This document shows positions 1-10,042 of a stretch of DNA of 42,767 bases, in pieces (within the stretch, counting starts at the first letter, position 1; each line of letters starts with the position of its first letter). Location of the stretch: positions 1 to 42,767 of the forward strand of contig NZ_JALXVH010000024.1 of assembly GCF_025149945.1 (NCBI RefSeq), given 5' to 3'. The notes under the pieces were generated by a model that did no database searches, had not been told where the DNA came from, and worked only from the letters and a program-made list of their open reading frames with translations. The stretch comes from Kocuria sp. p3-SID1428 (GTDB lineage: Bacteria; Actinomycetota; Actinomycetes; Actinomycetales; Micrococcaceae). Made by a program: the position numbers and the translations under genes.

Positions 1-987
1 GCGGCCCGACCCGGGGCCGCGGCCGACTTCACCGGCTGCGTGCTCGGCTCCAGCGGCGGCTTCGGCGACCGCAGCTTCAACCAGGACATCCACGAATCCA
101 GCCAGGTGCTCGAGGCCTCCCTGGGCATCGACGTGCGCACCGAGGAGTCGGACTCGCCGCGCGAGGCCGAGCAGCTGCTCCAGGAGATGGCCGACCCGGC
201 CAACGGCTGCGACCTGGTGGTCGCCATGGGCTCCACTCTCGTGGAGCAGGTCGATGCCGCCGCCGAGCAGCACCCCGATCAGGACTTCGCGATCATCGAC
301 GACGACTCCATCGACCGGCCCAACGTGCGCACCCTCGTCTTCGACGCCTCCCAGCCCGGCTTCCTGGCCGGATACGCGGCGGCATCGGTCACCGAGTCCG
401 GGCGCGTGGGCGCCTTCGGCGGCGAGGACATCCCGGAGGTCCACGACTTCCTCGACGGCTACGCTGCGGGGATCGCGCACTGGAACCAGGTCCACGACGA
501 CGACGTGCAGCTGATCGGCTGGGATCCGCGCAAGCGGACCGGGGACTTCGTGGGGGACTTCGCCCGCACAGAGGCCGCTGCCGCCCTGACGCGCCGACAG
601 CTCGACGACGGCGCCGATGTCATCATGCCGGTGGCTGGGCGCGCCGGGCTGGGCGCGACCGAGACGATCGCCCAGGACGACGATGCCCTGTTCGTGTGGG
701 TCGACATGGACGGCTGGGACGTGCTGCCCGACGAGCAGCGCACTCGGCAGCTGACCTCGGTGCTCAAGGAGGTGGGCTACGCCGTCGCCGACGTGATGAC
801 GCAGTACGCGAGCCCCGGGGTCGAGGCCGAGGACTACTCCGGCACCCTGGCCAACCGCGGCGTGGCCCTGGGGGACTTCCACGATCAGGCCGATCGCGTG
901 GACGAGCAGACCGCCCAGGAGCTGCGGCAGCTGCGCCAGCGGATCATCGAGGATCGGCAGCCGACCCGACCCGGCGCGGGAACGTAG
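1..987 (+). CDS. BMP/PnrA-family nucleoside-binding lipoprotein (5' truncated by window edge)
   Basis: The frame is open from the first base to the TAG at 985-987, so the N-terminus, including any signal peptide and lipobox, lies outside the window. What remains is a basic-membrane-protein (BMP) fold: an early GxxxGFxDRSFNQ segment, DLVVAMGSTL, a glycine-rich AFGGEDIPEVHDFLDGYAAG stretch, and TSVLKEVGYAV near the C-terminus. BMP proteins of the PnrA/Med type bind purine or pyrimidine nucleosides outside the membrane for an ABC importer. The next gene is a close paralog aligning along its whole length, and cytidine deaminase and nucleoside phosphorylase follow, so nucleoside capture is the likely role. 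The ABC ATPase and permeases are not in the window and probably lie upstream. Family call is firm; ligand is inferred. Confidence 0.85.
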   Translation, partial: AARPGAAADFTGCVLGSSGGFGDRSFNQDIHESSQVLEASLGIDVRTEESDSPREAEQLLQEMADPANGCDLVVAMGSTLVEQVDAAAEQHPDQDFAIIDDDSIDRPNVRTLVFDASQPGFLAGYAAASVTESGRVGAFGGEDIPEVHDFLDGYAAGIAHWNQVHDDDVQLIGWDPRKRTGDFVGDFARTEAAAALTRRQLDDGADVIMPVAGRAGLGATETIAQDDDALFVWVDMDGWDVLPDEQRTRQLTSVLKEVGYAVADVMTQYASPGVEAEDYSGTLANRGVALGDFHDQADRVDEQTAQELRQLRQRIIEDRQPTRPGAGT

Positions 988-990
988 ACT
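985..990 (+). promoter_or_regulatory. Candidate -10 element upstream of second BMP gene
   Basis: TAGACT overlaps the TAG stop codon of the first BMP gene and lies 38 bases before the ATG of the second. The same hexamer recurs before many genes here. It would allow the second lipoprotein and the salvage genes to be transcribed separately from the upstream importer genes. No clear -35 is visible. Confidence 0.4.
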
Positions 991-1028
991 GCAGGCGATC
1001 GCCCTCCCCACAGCACCCGGAAGCAGCC

Positions 1029-2111
1029 ATGTCCCTCCGCCGTCCCGTGCCAGCCGCCTGCGCGGTCGGTCTGAGCGCGCTCGCGCTCAGCGCCTGCGGC
1101 GAGCTGTCGGAGGACTCCGGGCTCGGCGCGGCGGAGGAGGCCACCGTCTGCATGGTGGCCGATGGAGAGGGCTTCAAGGACCGCACCTTCCATCAGAGCG
1201 CGCACGAGGGGCTCGAGCGTGCGGCCCGTGACACGGGGGTCTCGACCCGTGAGTCCGTGGTGGGCTCGGATGCCGAGTCCGACCCTGCGCTGCGCTCCAT
1301 GGTCCAGAGCGGCTGCGACCTCACGATCGCGAACGGGCAGCCGCTGTCGCAGGTCGCCCTGGAGGTCGCCGCCGAGAACCCGCAGGCCGCCTTCGCGACC
1401 GTGGACGATTCCGCAGGCGAGGGCCTCGACAATGTCAAGCCGCTGAGCTTCGACTCCGGCACCGCCGCGTTCCTGGCCGGCTACCTGGCCGCAGGCACCA
1501 CCGAGACCGGCACGGTCGCGGCCTTCGGGGGCGAGGACATCCCCCGGGTGAGGCTCGTGCTCGACGGCTTCGCGGAGGGCGTCGAGCACTGGAACGAGCA
1601 GAAGGACGACGACGTCGAGCTGCTCGGCTGGGACCGGCAGGAGCAGGAGGGCACCATGCTCGGCTCGTTCAAGGACGTCGAGGGCGCCCGGGAGGTCACC
1701 GAGGGCTTCCTGGACGACGGCGCGGACATCGTCCTGCCGGCCGCCGGAGGCGCCTCCGAGGGCACCGCGCAGGCCGTGGCCGCCACGGGTGAGGGCACGG
1801 ACCAGGCGCTGTTCATCTGGATCGACACCGACGGCTACGACGTTCTGCCGGAGGCCCAGCGATCGCACCAGCTGACCTCGGTGCTCAAGGACCTCACGGG
1901 GCCCGTGGAGTCGCTGGTGCGCGACCTGGAGGACGGTGAACTCGATCTGGACCCCTACGTGGGGACCCTCGAGAACGGGGGAGTGGGCATCGCCGATCAC
2001 CACGACCAGCAGGAGCGCGTGGGCCCGGAGCTGGCCGCCGAGGTCGCCGGGCTGCGCCAGCAGATCATCGACGGCGAGCTGGAGATCGAATCCCAGGAGG
2101 ACGCCGGCTGA
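1029..2111 (+). CDS. BMP/PnrA-family nucleoside-binding lipoprotein (second copy)
   Basis: A 360-residue lipoprotein. The start at 1029 gives a short basic N-terminus, a hydrophobic segment and a lipobox LSAC with the lipidated cysteine at residue 23. A GGAAG ribosome-binding site lies just upstream. The mature part is a BMP domain (roughly residues 38-350) with the same landmarks as the preceding gene: FxDRTFHQ, AFGGEDIPRVRLVLDGFAEG, FIWIDTDGYDVLPEAQRS and TSVLKDL. It should sit on the outer face of the membrane and deliver nucleosides to an ABC permease. Two adjacent, diverged copies suggest either different ligand preference or dosage. It precedes cdd, deoA and add, which deaminate or phosphorolyse exactly such ligands. 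Family call is firm; specificity is inferred. Confidence 0.88.
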   Translation: MSLRRPVPAACAVGLSALALSACGELSEDSGLGAAEEATVCMVADGEGFKDRTFHQSAHEGLERAARDTGVSTRESVVGSDAESDPALRSMVQSGCDLTIANGQPLSQVALEVAAENPQAAFATVDDSAGEGLDNVKPLSFDSGTAAFLAGYLAAGTTETGTVAAFGGEDIPRVRLVLDGFAEGVEHWNEQKDDDVELLGWDRQEQEGTMLGSFKDVEGAREVTEGFLDDGADIVLPAAGGASEGTAQAVAATGEGTDQALFIWIDTDGYDVLPEAQRSHQLTSVLKDLTGPVESLVRDLEDGELDLDPYVGTLENGGVGIADHHDQQERVGPELAAEVAGLRQQIIDGELEIESQEDAG

Positions 2112-2172
2112 GGCGTCACGGCCGGGCCCGCACAGCACGGGGCGCGGCCGTCGAGACGAGGAGGAGCAGGAG

Positions 2173-2589
2173 ATGACCGAGAGCATCGAAGGCGCACGGC
2201 TGGAGGAGCTGATCGCCGAGCAGCCCTGGGCGGGGCTGATCGAGGAGGCCCGCCGGGCCATGGAGCACGCCTACGTGCCGTACTCGCGCTTCCGGGTGGG
2301 AGCGGCCGCGCTCGTGGACGATGGCCGCACGGTCTCCGGATGCAACGTCGAGAACGGCAGCTACGGGCTCACGCTGTGCGCCGAGTGCGGCCTGGTCAGC
2401 GCCCTGCACGCCAGCGGCGGCGGGCGGCTGACGCACTTCGTGTGCGTCGACGGTCAGGGCTCCGTGCTCATGCCGTGCGGGCGCTGCCGCCAGCTGCTGC
2501 ACGAGCACGGCGGTGAGCAGCTGCAGCTGCTCACCGTGAGCGGGCTGCGCACCATGGACCAGGTCCTCCCGGACGCCTTCGTCCTGTGA
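2173..2589 (+). CDS. cdd: Cytidine deaminase
   Basis: 138 residues, the usual size for the small homotetrameric zinc cytidine deaminases. It converts cytidine or deoxycytidine to uridine or deoxyuridine in the cytoplasm. The zinc site is complete: CAEC at residues 69-72 gives the Cys ligand and the catalytic Glu71, and PCGRC at 101-105 gives the other two Cys ligands. The substrate-binding segment PYSRFRVGAAAL (36-47) and GCNVENGSYG (57-66) are also typical. The ATG at 2173 follows an AGGAGGAGCAGGAG purine run at short distance. The stop overlaps the GTG start of deoA (GTGA), so the two are probably translationally coupled. The product uridine or deoxyuridine is a substrate for the next enzyme. 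Confidence 0.95.
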   Translation: MTESIEGARLEELIAEQPWAGLIEEARRAMEHAYVPYSRFRVGAAALVDDGRTVSGCNVENGSYGLTLCAECGLVSALHASGGGRLTHFVCVDGQGSVLMPCGRCRQLLHEHGGEQLQLLTVSGLRTMDQVLPDAFVL

Positions 2590-3926
2590 GCGCGCAGAAG
2601 CAGTCCCCAGCCCGCGAGCCGTTCGCTGCCGTGGACGTCATCCGGGCCAAGCGGGACGGGGGCCGGCTGGATGAGCCGCGGATCCGCTGGGCCGTGGACG
2701 CCTACGTCCGCGGGGTGCTGAGCGAGGAGCAGATGGCCGCACTGGCCATGACGATCTGGTTCCGGGGCCTGGACCGGGAGGAGACCTCGGCCTGGACCGC
2801 GGCCATGATCGACTCCGGGACCCGCCTCGACTTCATCGGGCTGTCACGCCGCGGGCGGTCGATCCCGAGCGTGGACAAGCATTCGACCGGCGGCGTGGGG
2901 GACAAGACCACGCTGCCGCTGGCCCCGCTCGTGGCCGCCCACGGGGTGGCCGTGCCGCAGCTGTCGGGGCGCGGACTCGGGCACACCGGCGGGACGCTGG
3001 ACAAGCTCGAGGCCATCCCCGGGTGGAGGGCCGAGCTCACCCACGAGCAGATGCTGAGGCAGCTGCAGGACGTCGGCGCGGTCGTGTGCGCGGCAGGCGG
3101 TGATCTGGCCCCGGCCGATCGGCGCCTCTACGCCCTACGCGATGTGACGGCCACGGTCGACTCCATCCCGCTGATCGCCTCGTCAATCATGTCCAAGAAG
3201 ATCGCCGAAGGCGCCGGCGGCCTCGTGCTGGACGTCAAGGTCGGCTCCGGTGCGTTCATGAAGGACCGCAGTTCCGCGGAGCAGCTGGCCCGGGCCATGG
3301 TCGGGCTCGGCCGCGACGCCGGTCTGCCGACCTCGGCGGTGCTCACCGACATGTCCGCTCCGCTGGGTCGGGCCGTGGGCAACGCCTGCGAGGTGCAGGA
3401 GTCCCTCGAGGTGCTGGCCGGGGGCGGACCGAGGGATCTGGTCGAGCTGGTGCTCGAGCTGGCCCGGCGGATGCTCGCCCTGGCCGGGGTCGACGCCGAC
3501 CCCGCCGAGGCTCTGGTCGACGGCCGAGCCATGGACAGCTGGCGCCGCATGATCGCCGCGCAGGGCGGTGACCCCGATGCCGAGCTGCCCCGAGCCCGGC
3601 ACGAGCAGGAGGTCGTGGCCCCGCAGGCCGGGACGGTGCAGGGCATCGAGGCGCTCGGGATCGGCACGGCCAGCTGGAGCTTGGGCGCCGGTCGGCAGCG
3701 CAGCCAGGACCCGGTGCAGGCCGGGGCCGGAGTCCTCCTGCATGTGCAGCGCGGCGAGCAGGTCCGAGCCGGGCAGCGGCTGGCCACGCTCATGACGGAC
3801 ACCCCGGAGGCCTTCGACCGGGCCGAGCAGCTCGTTCGGGAGGCGATCGCCGTGGGCCCTGCCCAGCCGCAGGCCTCGGGCCGGTCCGATGTGGTCCTCG
3901 GCGTCGTGGAATTCGGGGACTTGTGA
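2586..3926 (+). CDS. deoA: Thymidine/pyrimidine-nucleoside phosphorylase
   Basis: 446 residues, the normal length for family-2 nucleoside phosphorylases (thymidine phosphorylase / PyNP). It splits thymidine, deoxyuridine or uridine with phosphate to give the base and (deoxy)ribose-1-phosphate. The helical N-terminal domain (about 1-80) is followed by the phosphate site KHSTGGVGDKTTL (98-110) and the family signature SGRGLGHTGGTLDKLEAIPG (127-146). A C-terminal PYNP domain with a lipoyl-like EQEVVAPQAGTV stretch completes it. Start is GTG overlapping the cdd stop by GTGA. Coupling of Cdd and DeoA makes a pathway from cytidine or deoxycytidine to free uracil and sugar phosphate. Strict thymidine versus broad pyrimidine specificity cannot be read from the sequence. 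Confidence 0.95.
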   Translation: MSAQKQSPAREPFAAVDVIRAKRDGGRLDEPRIRWAVDAYVRGVLSEEQMAALAMTIWFRGLDREETSAWTAAMIDSGTRLDFIGLSRRGRSIPSVDKHSTGGVGDKTTLPLAPLVAAHGVAVPQLSGRGLGHTGGTLDKLEAIPGWRAELTHEQMLRQLQDVGAVVCAAGGDLAPADRRLYALRDVTATVDSIPLIASSIMSKKIAEGAGGLVLDVKVGSGAFMKDRSSAEQLARAMVGLGRDAGLPTSAVLTDMSAPLGRAVGNACEVQESLEVLAGGGPRDLVELVLELARRMLALAGVDADPAEALVDGRAMDSWRRMIAAQGGDPDAELPRARHEQEVVAPQAGTVQGIEALGIGTASWSLGAGRQRSQDPVQAGAGVLLHVQRGEQVRAGQRLATLMTDTPEAFDRAEQLVREAIAVGPAQPQASGRSDVVLGVVEFGDL

Positions 3927-3937
3927 GAGGCGACTTG

Positions 3938-3943
3938 TAGTCT
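3938..3943 (+). promoter_or_regulatory. Candidate -10 element (TAGTCT) before the tandem YezG-like gene
   Basis: TAGTCT lies 12 bases after the deoA stop and 65 bases before the ATG at 4008. It is the same hexamer seen at other gene starts in this window. It suggests that the next gene (and possibly add and mazG) has its own promoter inside the salvage run. No convincing -35. Confidence 0.35.
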
Positions 3944-4007
3944 GGTGGCAGACAGTGCCGGCGGTGCGCCGATCCGGCGGAACGAGACCGACGACCTGGA
4001 GGACATG

Positions 4008-5822
4008 ATGGGACTTTTCAGCAGGAAGCGGACCCCCGAGACCGAGCCGCGCACAGCGGACGCGGATGTCCAGCAGACGCAGCCCGGCGGCGCTGAGGCG
4101 TCCGGTGCGGCGCAGCAGCTGCCGGAGTCCGGCCCGCTGCGCAGCCTGGTCAACGGCCTGCTCGTCGACGGCGCCGAGCGCGCCAAGCTGACCCTGGTCC
4201 AGCGCGGCTCGACCATGAGCTACCAGTCCGAGCGCGCCGCGGCCGGGGGCTCCCCGGAGACCGACTCCGGCGTGGTCGATCAGGCCTCGCCCCTGTTCGA
4301 TGACGTCGCCGCCCTCTACACCGAGTCCATGAACTCGTCCACGGGCGCCTGGCAGACCGTCGTGATCAGCGCGGGGGCTCCGGAGGCTGATGGTCGTCGC
4401 GTGAGCGTCGACTACGACTTCCCCGCCGCCGAGCACCGCACGGAGGAGTACCGGGTCGCAGGCGGCTCGGCGCAGGCCGGCTCCGCGCACGGCGACTCCG
4501 CCTCGCAGGACCGGTCGGAGGAGTCCGCGCAGGACGGCGCCCGCACCGGAGCCACGGCTGCCGGCGCCACCGCAGCCGCAGGCAGCAGCGATCAGTCGGC
4601 CGCCGCCGACCAGGACCGCACGCAGGAGACCGGGGCGGCCGAGGAGCAGGCCGATCTGAGCGCCGAGTCCCGTCAGGAGCGTCGTCGCGAGTCCGAGGCC
4701 CTGGCCGACGAGGCCAAGGCGGATGAGCCTGCCCAGACCGAGCAGACCCGGGCTGCCGAGGCCCGGGACACCGAGGTCGCGGGTTCCGCGGCTCCCGGCA
4801 CCGCCGCGCAGGGCACCCCGGATCGCGGCGCCGAGGCGCAGGAGGCAGACACCGAGCAGCGCTCTGCGGGCGCAGGTGCCGCCGGCGCCGCGGCAGGTGC
4901 CGCGGTCGGCGCCGGTGCGGCAGGCGTCGCGAGCGGCGGTTCGAATGACCAGCGCGTGCCCGAGGGCCAGCTGACCCAGGACGGCACCGTCGACAACCTG
5001 GCCCCGCGCGAGCAGGGCCAGGAGCCGATCGAGGTGGACCGCGAGGTCCAGGAGTCGGTCGCGCGCACGGCGGGCCACCAGTCCGCCGCCGGCTCCGGCA
5101 CGGGCGAGCAGGTGGCCGGCGTCTCGGGGGCCGAGTCCTCGCAGGCAGACGGCGAGCAGGTCCCGTCGCACGTGGATCACGAAGAGTGGCGCGATGACCG
5201 CAGCGCGCAGCGCTCCACGGCCGAAGCGCCCACGGGTGCCGCTGCTGCCCAGTCGGTCTCCGGCGCGGACGGCGCCGGCGCCCCCACGATCGCCAGCGGT
5301 GCCGATGTGGCCCCGTCGTACCGGGCCGCGGAGCAGGCCTCCGGGGGCGAGGATCTGGCCCAGGGCAACAAGGTCCTGGCCCAGAAGGAGATCGCACGCC
5401 GCGTGGCCGGTGCGCAGAAGCGCCTGTTCGGCGCCGACGGCTCGGCCCGGGACGTCTCGACCGTGCTGATCCGCGTGCGCACGCTGGGCACCTACTACGA
5501 CGCCCTGACCCACGTGCGCCAGGGCGGCTTCTGGGACCAGCGCTCCACGTTCGACCTGATCCCCGAGGAGGACCTGCAGGTCCAGGCGCTCAAGCAGGAT
5601 TCGTATGTCGAGGGCGAGGGCGCCCCGCTGGCGATCATGTTCCGCTTCCGCCCGGGCATCCCCCCGGAGGTCTCCTTCGACTACGACGACGAGGAGGCGT
5701 TCGTGCGCTACGAGAACCGCCTGCCTTCGCAGAACTACGTCGAGGAGCTGCGGATGTACCCGCGCACCGGCGCGAACATCCCGCAGCACATGAACGACGC
5801 CCTCCAGGATTGGAACTACTGA
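4008..5822 (+). CDS. Two-headed YezG/DUF600-like protein with long disordered linker; function unknown
   Basis: 604 residues from the second of two adjacent ATGs (4005, 4008); 4008 is preferred because GGAGGA lies 4 bases upstream. I do not recognise a named gene. Residues about 45-140 and 475-590 look like two copies of one fold: each ends in a hydrophobic beta segment followed by an acidic aromatic strand (RRVSVDYDFP at about 130-139; PEVSFDYDDEEAF in the C-terminal copy). This resembles the DUF600/YezG family, known as immunity proteins for LXG toxins; that resemblance is from memory and untested. Residues about 150-470 are Ala/Glu/Gln/Gly/Ser-rich, lack hydrophobic clusters and should be disordered. 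There is no signal peptide or membrane segment. It lies between deoA and add with a 4-base gap to add, so it is probably co-transcribed with nucleoside salvage. Confidence 0.7.
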   Translation: MGLFSRKRTPETEPRTADADVQQTQPGGAEASGAAQQLPESGPLRSLVNGLLVDGAERAKLTLVQRGSTMSYQSERAAAGGSPETDSGVVDQASPLFDDVAALYTESMNSSTGAWQTVVISAGAPEADGRRVSVDYDFPAAEHRTEEYRVAGGSAQAGSAHGDSASQDRSEESAQDGARTGATAAGATAAAGSSDQSAAADQDRTQETGAAEEQADLSAESRQERRRESEALADEAKADEPAQTEQTRAAEARDTEVAGSAAPGTAAQGTPDRGAEAQEADTEQRSAGAGAAGAAAGAAVGAGAAGVASGGSNDQRVPEGQLTQDGTVDNLAPREQGQEPIEVDREVQESVARTAGHQSAAGSGTGEQVAGVSGAESSQADGEQVPSHVDHEEWRDDRSAQRSTAEAPTGAAAAQSVSGADGAGAPTIASGADVAPSYRAAEQASGGEDLAQGNKVLAQKEIARRVAGAQKRLFGADGSARDVSTVLIRVRTLGTYYDALTHVRQGGFWDQRSTFDLIPEEDLQVQALKQDSYVEGEGAPLAIMFRFRPGIPPEVSFDYDDEEAFVRYENRLPSQNYVEELRMYPRTGANIPQHMNDALQDWNY

Positions 5823-5826
5823 TCCC

Positions 5827-7088
5827 ATGACGCAGATCCCGAGCACCGGCCCCGCCGGTCAGCCCGGGAGCCAGGACCCCGCCGGCTCGGCCGGCGGGGT
5901 CCTGCGCTCCCTCCCCAAGATCAGCCTGCACGACCACCTCGACGGCGGTCTGCGCCCGCAGACCCTGCTCGAGCTCGCGGAGGCGGCAGGCACCGAGGTG
6001 CCGGCAGGCTCCGCCGCTGAGCTGGAGCAGTGGATGCGCGTCAGCGCCGATTCGGGCTCCCTCGAGCGCTACCTGCAGACCTTCTCCGTGATCCTCGAGG
6101 TCCTGCAGTCCGCCGAGGCGCTGCGCCGGGCCGCCCGAGAGGCCGTCGAGGACCTGGCCGCAGACGGCGTGATCCACGCCGAGCTGCGCTGGGCCCCCGA
6201 GCAGCACGTGGCCGGCGGCCTGAGCCTGGGCCAGGCCGTCGACGCCGTGAGCGAGGGCCTGGTCGAGGGCGCGGCCCTGGCCGCGCAGCAGAGCCTGGAG
6301 ATCTCCGCCGGTCAGCTGCTGTGCGCCATGCGCCAGGCCGATCGCAGCCTCGAGATCGCGCAGCTGACGGTCGAGCGCTTCGCCCCGGACGAGCCCGGCG
6401 GCGTGCTGGGCTTCGACCTGGCCGGACCGGAGGAGGGCTTCGCCCCCAGCAGGCACCAGGAAGCACTGGATCTGCTGGCGCGCAGCCTGGTGCCGGTCAC
6501 CCTGCATGCGGGCGAGGGCGCGGGCCTGGAGTCCCTGCGCTCTGCCGTGGTCGACGGCCGCGCGCTGCGCCTGGGCCACGGCGTGCGCCTGGTCGAGGAT
6601 GTGGCGCTGTCGGACGCCCCGGACGACGACGTCTCGATCGAGCTCGGCGAGCTGGCCCGCTGGGTCCGCGATCGCGGCATCGCGCTGGAGGTCTGCCCGC
6701 GCTCGAACAGCCAGACCGGTGCGGTCGCGGCCTGGGACCCGCCGCATAACCTGGTGCGGGTCCTGGGCCCCGGAACGCAGCGCCACCCGATCGGCTTCCT
6801 GCACCGGGCGGGCTTCCGCGTGGTGCTCGGGGCGGACAACCGGCTCGTCTCCGGCACGGATCTCACGACCGAGCTCGGCGAGCTCGTGGCCCTGCACGGG
6901 TTCTCGCTGGATGACGTCGAGACCCTGCAGCGCAACGCCGCCCAGTCGGCGTTCCTGCCGCTGGATCAGCGCGTGGCCCTGGAGGCCCGGATCGGGGCGC
7001 AGTTCGACGCTGTGCGCGGCTCGGGCATCCCGCTGGGCCTGGGGGACATGATGGCCGCCCAGGAGCAGGACGAATCCGGGGGCGCCTG

Positions 7089-7092
<4 letters not shown>
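5827..7092 (+). CDS. add: Adenosine deaminase
   Basis: 421 residues. It hydrolyses adenosine or deoxyadenosine to inosine or deoxyinosine in the cytoplasm. The zinc and catalytic residues of the amidohydrolase fold are present: HDH at 35-37, HAGEG starting at His227 with Glu230, GHG at 250-252 and the metal-binding Asp337 in GADNRLVSGTDLTTEL. The Asp-Asn pair replaces the Asp-Asp of E. coli, a variation I recall from other actinobacterial members. The first about 28 residues are a Gly/Pro/Gln-rich extension before the conserved SLPKISLHDHLDG, so translation could start later, but no better-placed start is evident. The stop overlaps the GTG of mazG (GTGA). The context completes a purine and pyrimidine nucleoside salvage set. 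Confidence 0.95.
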
Positions 7093-9205
<2,113 letters not shown>

Positions 9206-9244
9206 GAGCGCGCGTGAGCGGCTGAGCGCAGCCGCCCGCACCCT

Positions 9245-9284
9245 GACCGCCGTCGTCCTCCTGCCCGGGAGGGCGGCGGCGGTC
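9245..9284 (+). terminator. Hairpin downstream of eno
   Basis: GACCGCCG (9245-9252) pairs with CGGCGGTC (9277-9284), with an inner CCTCC/GGAGG stem. There is no U-tract, as is common in GC-rich actinobacteria. It lies 40 bases after the eno stop and before the next promoter candidate. Confidence 0.6.
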
Positions 9285-9349
9285 CGTCGTCCCGGCAGGG
9301 CATCCTCGACGGTGCCCCGGTCCTGGCGGGCAGCACGCAGAGGTGCCAC

Positions 9350-9355
9350 TAGACT
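9350..9355 (+). promoter_or_regulatory. Candidate -10 element for the FtsB-like / DUF501 / ppx run
   Basis: TAGACT, located after the eno terminator and 98 bases before the preferred GTG at 9453 (65 before the alternative ATG at 9420). Match to the hexamer found before many genes in this window. The -35 is not clear. Confidence 0.45.
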
Positions 9356-9452
9356 GGGCCCGCTCGCTCGCGACGCTGCCAGACCCGCGCCCCGGCAGGG
9401 GGAGGGACCGCGCCCGAGCATGCAGACCGTCGCAGAGCCAGGAGCAGCATCC

Positions 9453-10034
9453 GTGTCCGATCACCGCACAGAGGACCGCGCGCCGGGATCCGAGCGCGGC
9501 TCCGCGCAGGACCCGGCCGAGCGCCACGAGGTCCCCGCGCGCAGCCTGCGTCGCTTCACGACCTCGTCGGGGAGTCGCCGAGTGCTGTGGGCCGTGGCGA
9601 TCGGGCTGTTCATCATCTTCCTGGCGGCTCCCACGACCAAGATCTACCTGGACCAGAAGGCGGAGATCGCCGAGCTGGAGGCCAGCATCGAGGAGAAGAC
9701 CGACGACCGCGATGCCCTGCAGGACGAGCTCGAGCTGTGGGAGAACCCGGACTACATCAGGCAGCAGGCGGGGGAGCGGCTCATGATGGTCGAGCCCGGC
9801 CAGCGCTCCTACCTGGTGGTCGGGGCGGATGAGGTCGGCACCGGCGCCGCGGACACCTCCGCCGTGGAGGAGTCTGCAGGCAGGCCCGCATGGGCGGACG
9901 CCCTCTGGGGCTCGCTCAAGGACTCGGCCTGGCCGCAGCGCGCCGACGACTCCGCCGGTCAGTTCCCCCAGATCGACGAGACGCAGCAGGAGCCTGCAGA
10001 CTCCTCGTCGCCCACCACCGAGACCACCGACTGA
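9453..10034 (+). CDS. FtsB/DivIC-family septum formation initiator
   Basis: 193 residues from the GTG at 9453, which has AGGAG eight bases upstream; an in-frame ATG at 9420 would add 11 residues. A charged cytoplasmic N-terminus (about 1-42) leads into one membrane helix (about 43-60, LWAVAIGLFIIFLAAPT), then a coiled coil rich in Glu/Leu (IAELEASIEEKTDDRDALQDE). A conserved WENPDYIRQQAGERLMMVEPGQ segment characterises DivIC/FtsB in actinobacteria. These bitopic proteins join FtsL and FtsQ at the division site. The Glu/Ser/Asp/Thr-rich C-terminal tail (about 135-193) is variable and extracellular. The location directly after eno and before DUF501 and ppx is a common actinobacterial order. Family call is strong. 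Confidence 0.88.
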   Translation: MSDHRTEDRAPGSERGSAQDPAERHEVPARSLRRFTTSSGSRRVLWAVAIGLFIIFLAAPTTKIYLDQKAEIAELEASIEEKTDDRDALQDELELWENPDYIRQQAGERLMMVEPGQRSYLVVGADEVGTGAADTSAVEESAGRPAWADALWGSLKDSAWPQRADDSAGQFPQIDETQQEPADSSSPTTETTD

Positions 10035-10042
10035 GGACATCC

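Noticed and set aside
885..2261. A 458-codon minus-strand frame opposite the second BMP gene
   Set aside because: Antisense to a lipoprotein with a clear lipobox and paralog; product has no recognisable feature.
3945..4007. Upstream GTG/ATG starts for the YezG-like protein
   Set aside because: GTG 3945 lies at the candidate promoter and ATG 4005 is too close to the GGAGGA; 4008 has proper spacing.
3183..5846. An 887-codon open frame on the minus strand opposite deoA and the YezG-like gene
   Set aside because: It lies antisense to a full, motif-bearing deoA and to the conserved domains of the next gene. Long antisense frames are expected in DNA this GC-rich; the translation is low-complexity Arg/Gly/Leu/Ala.
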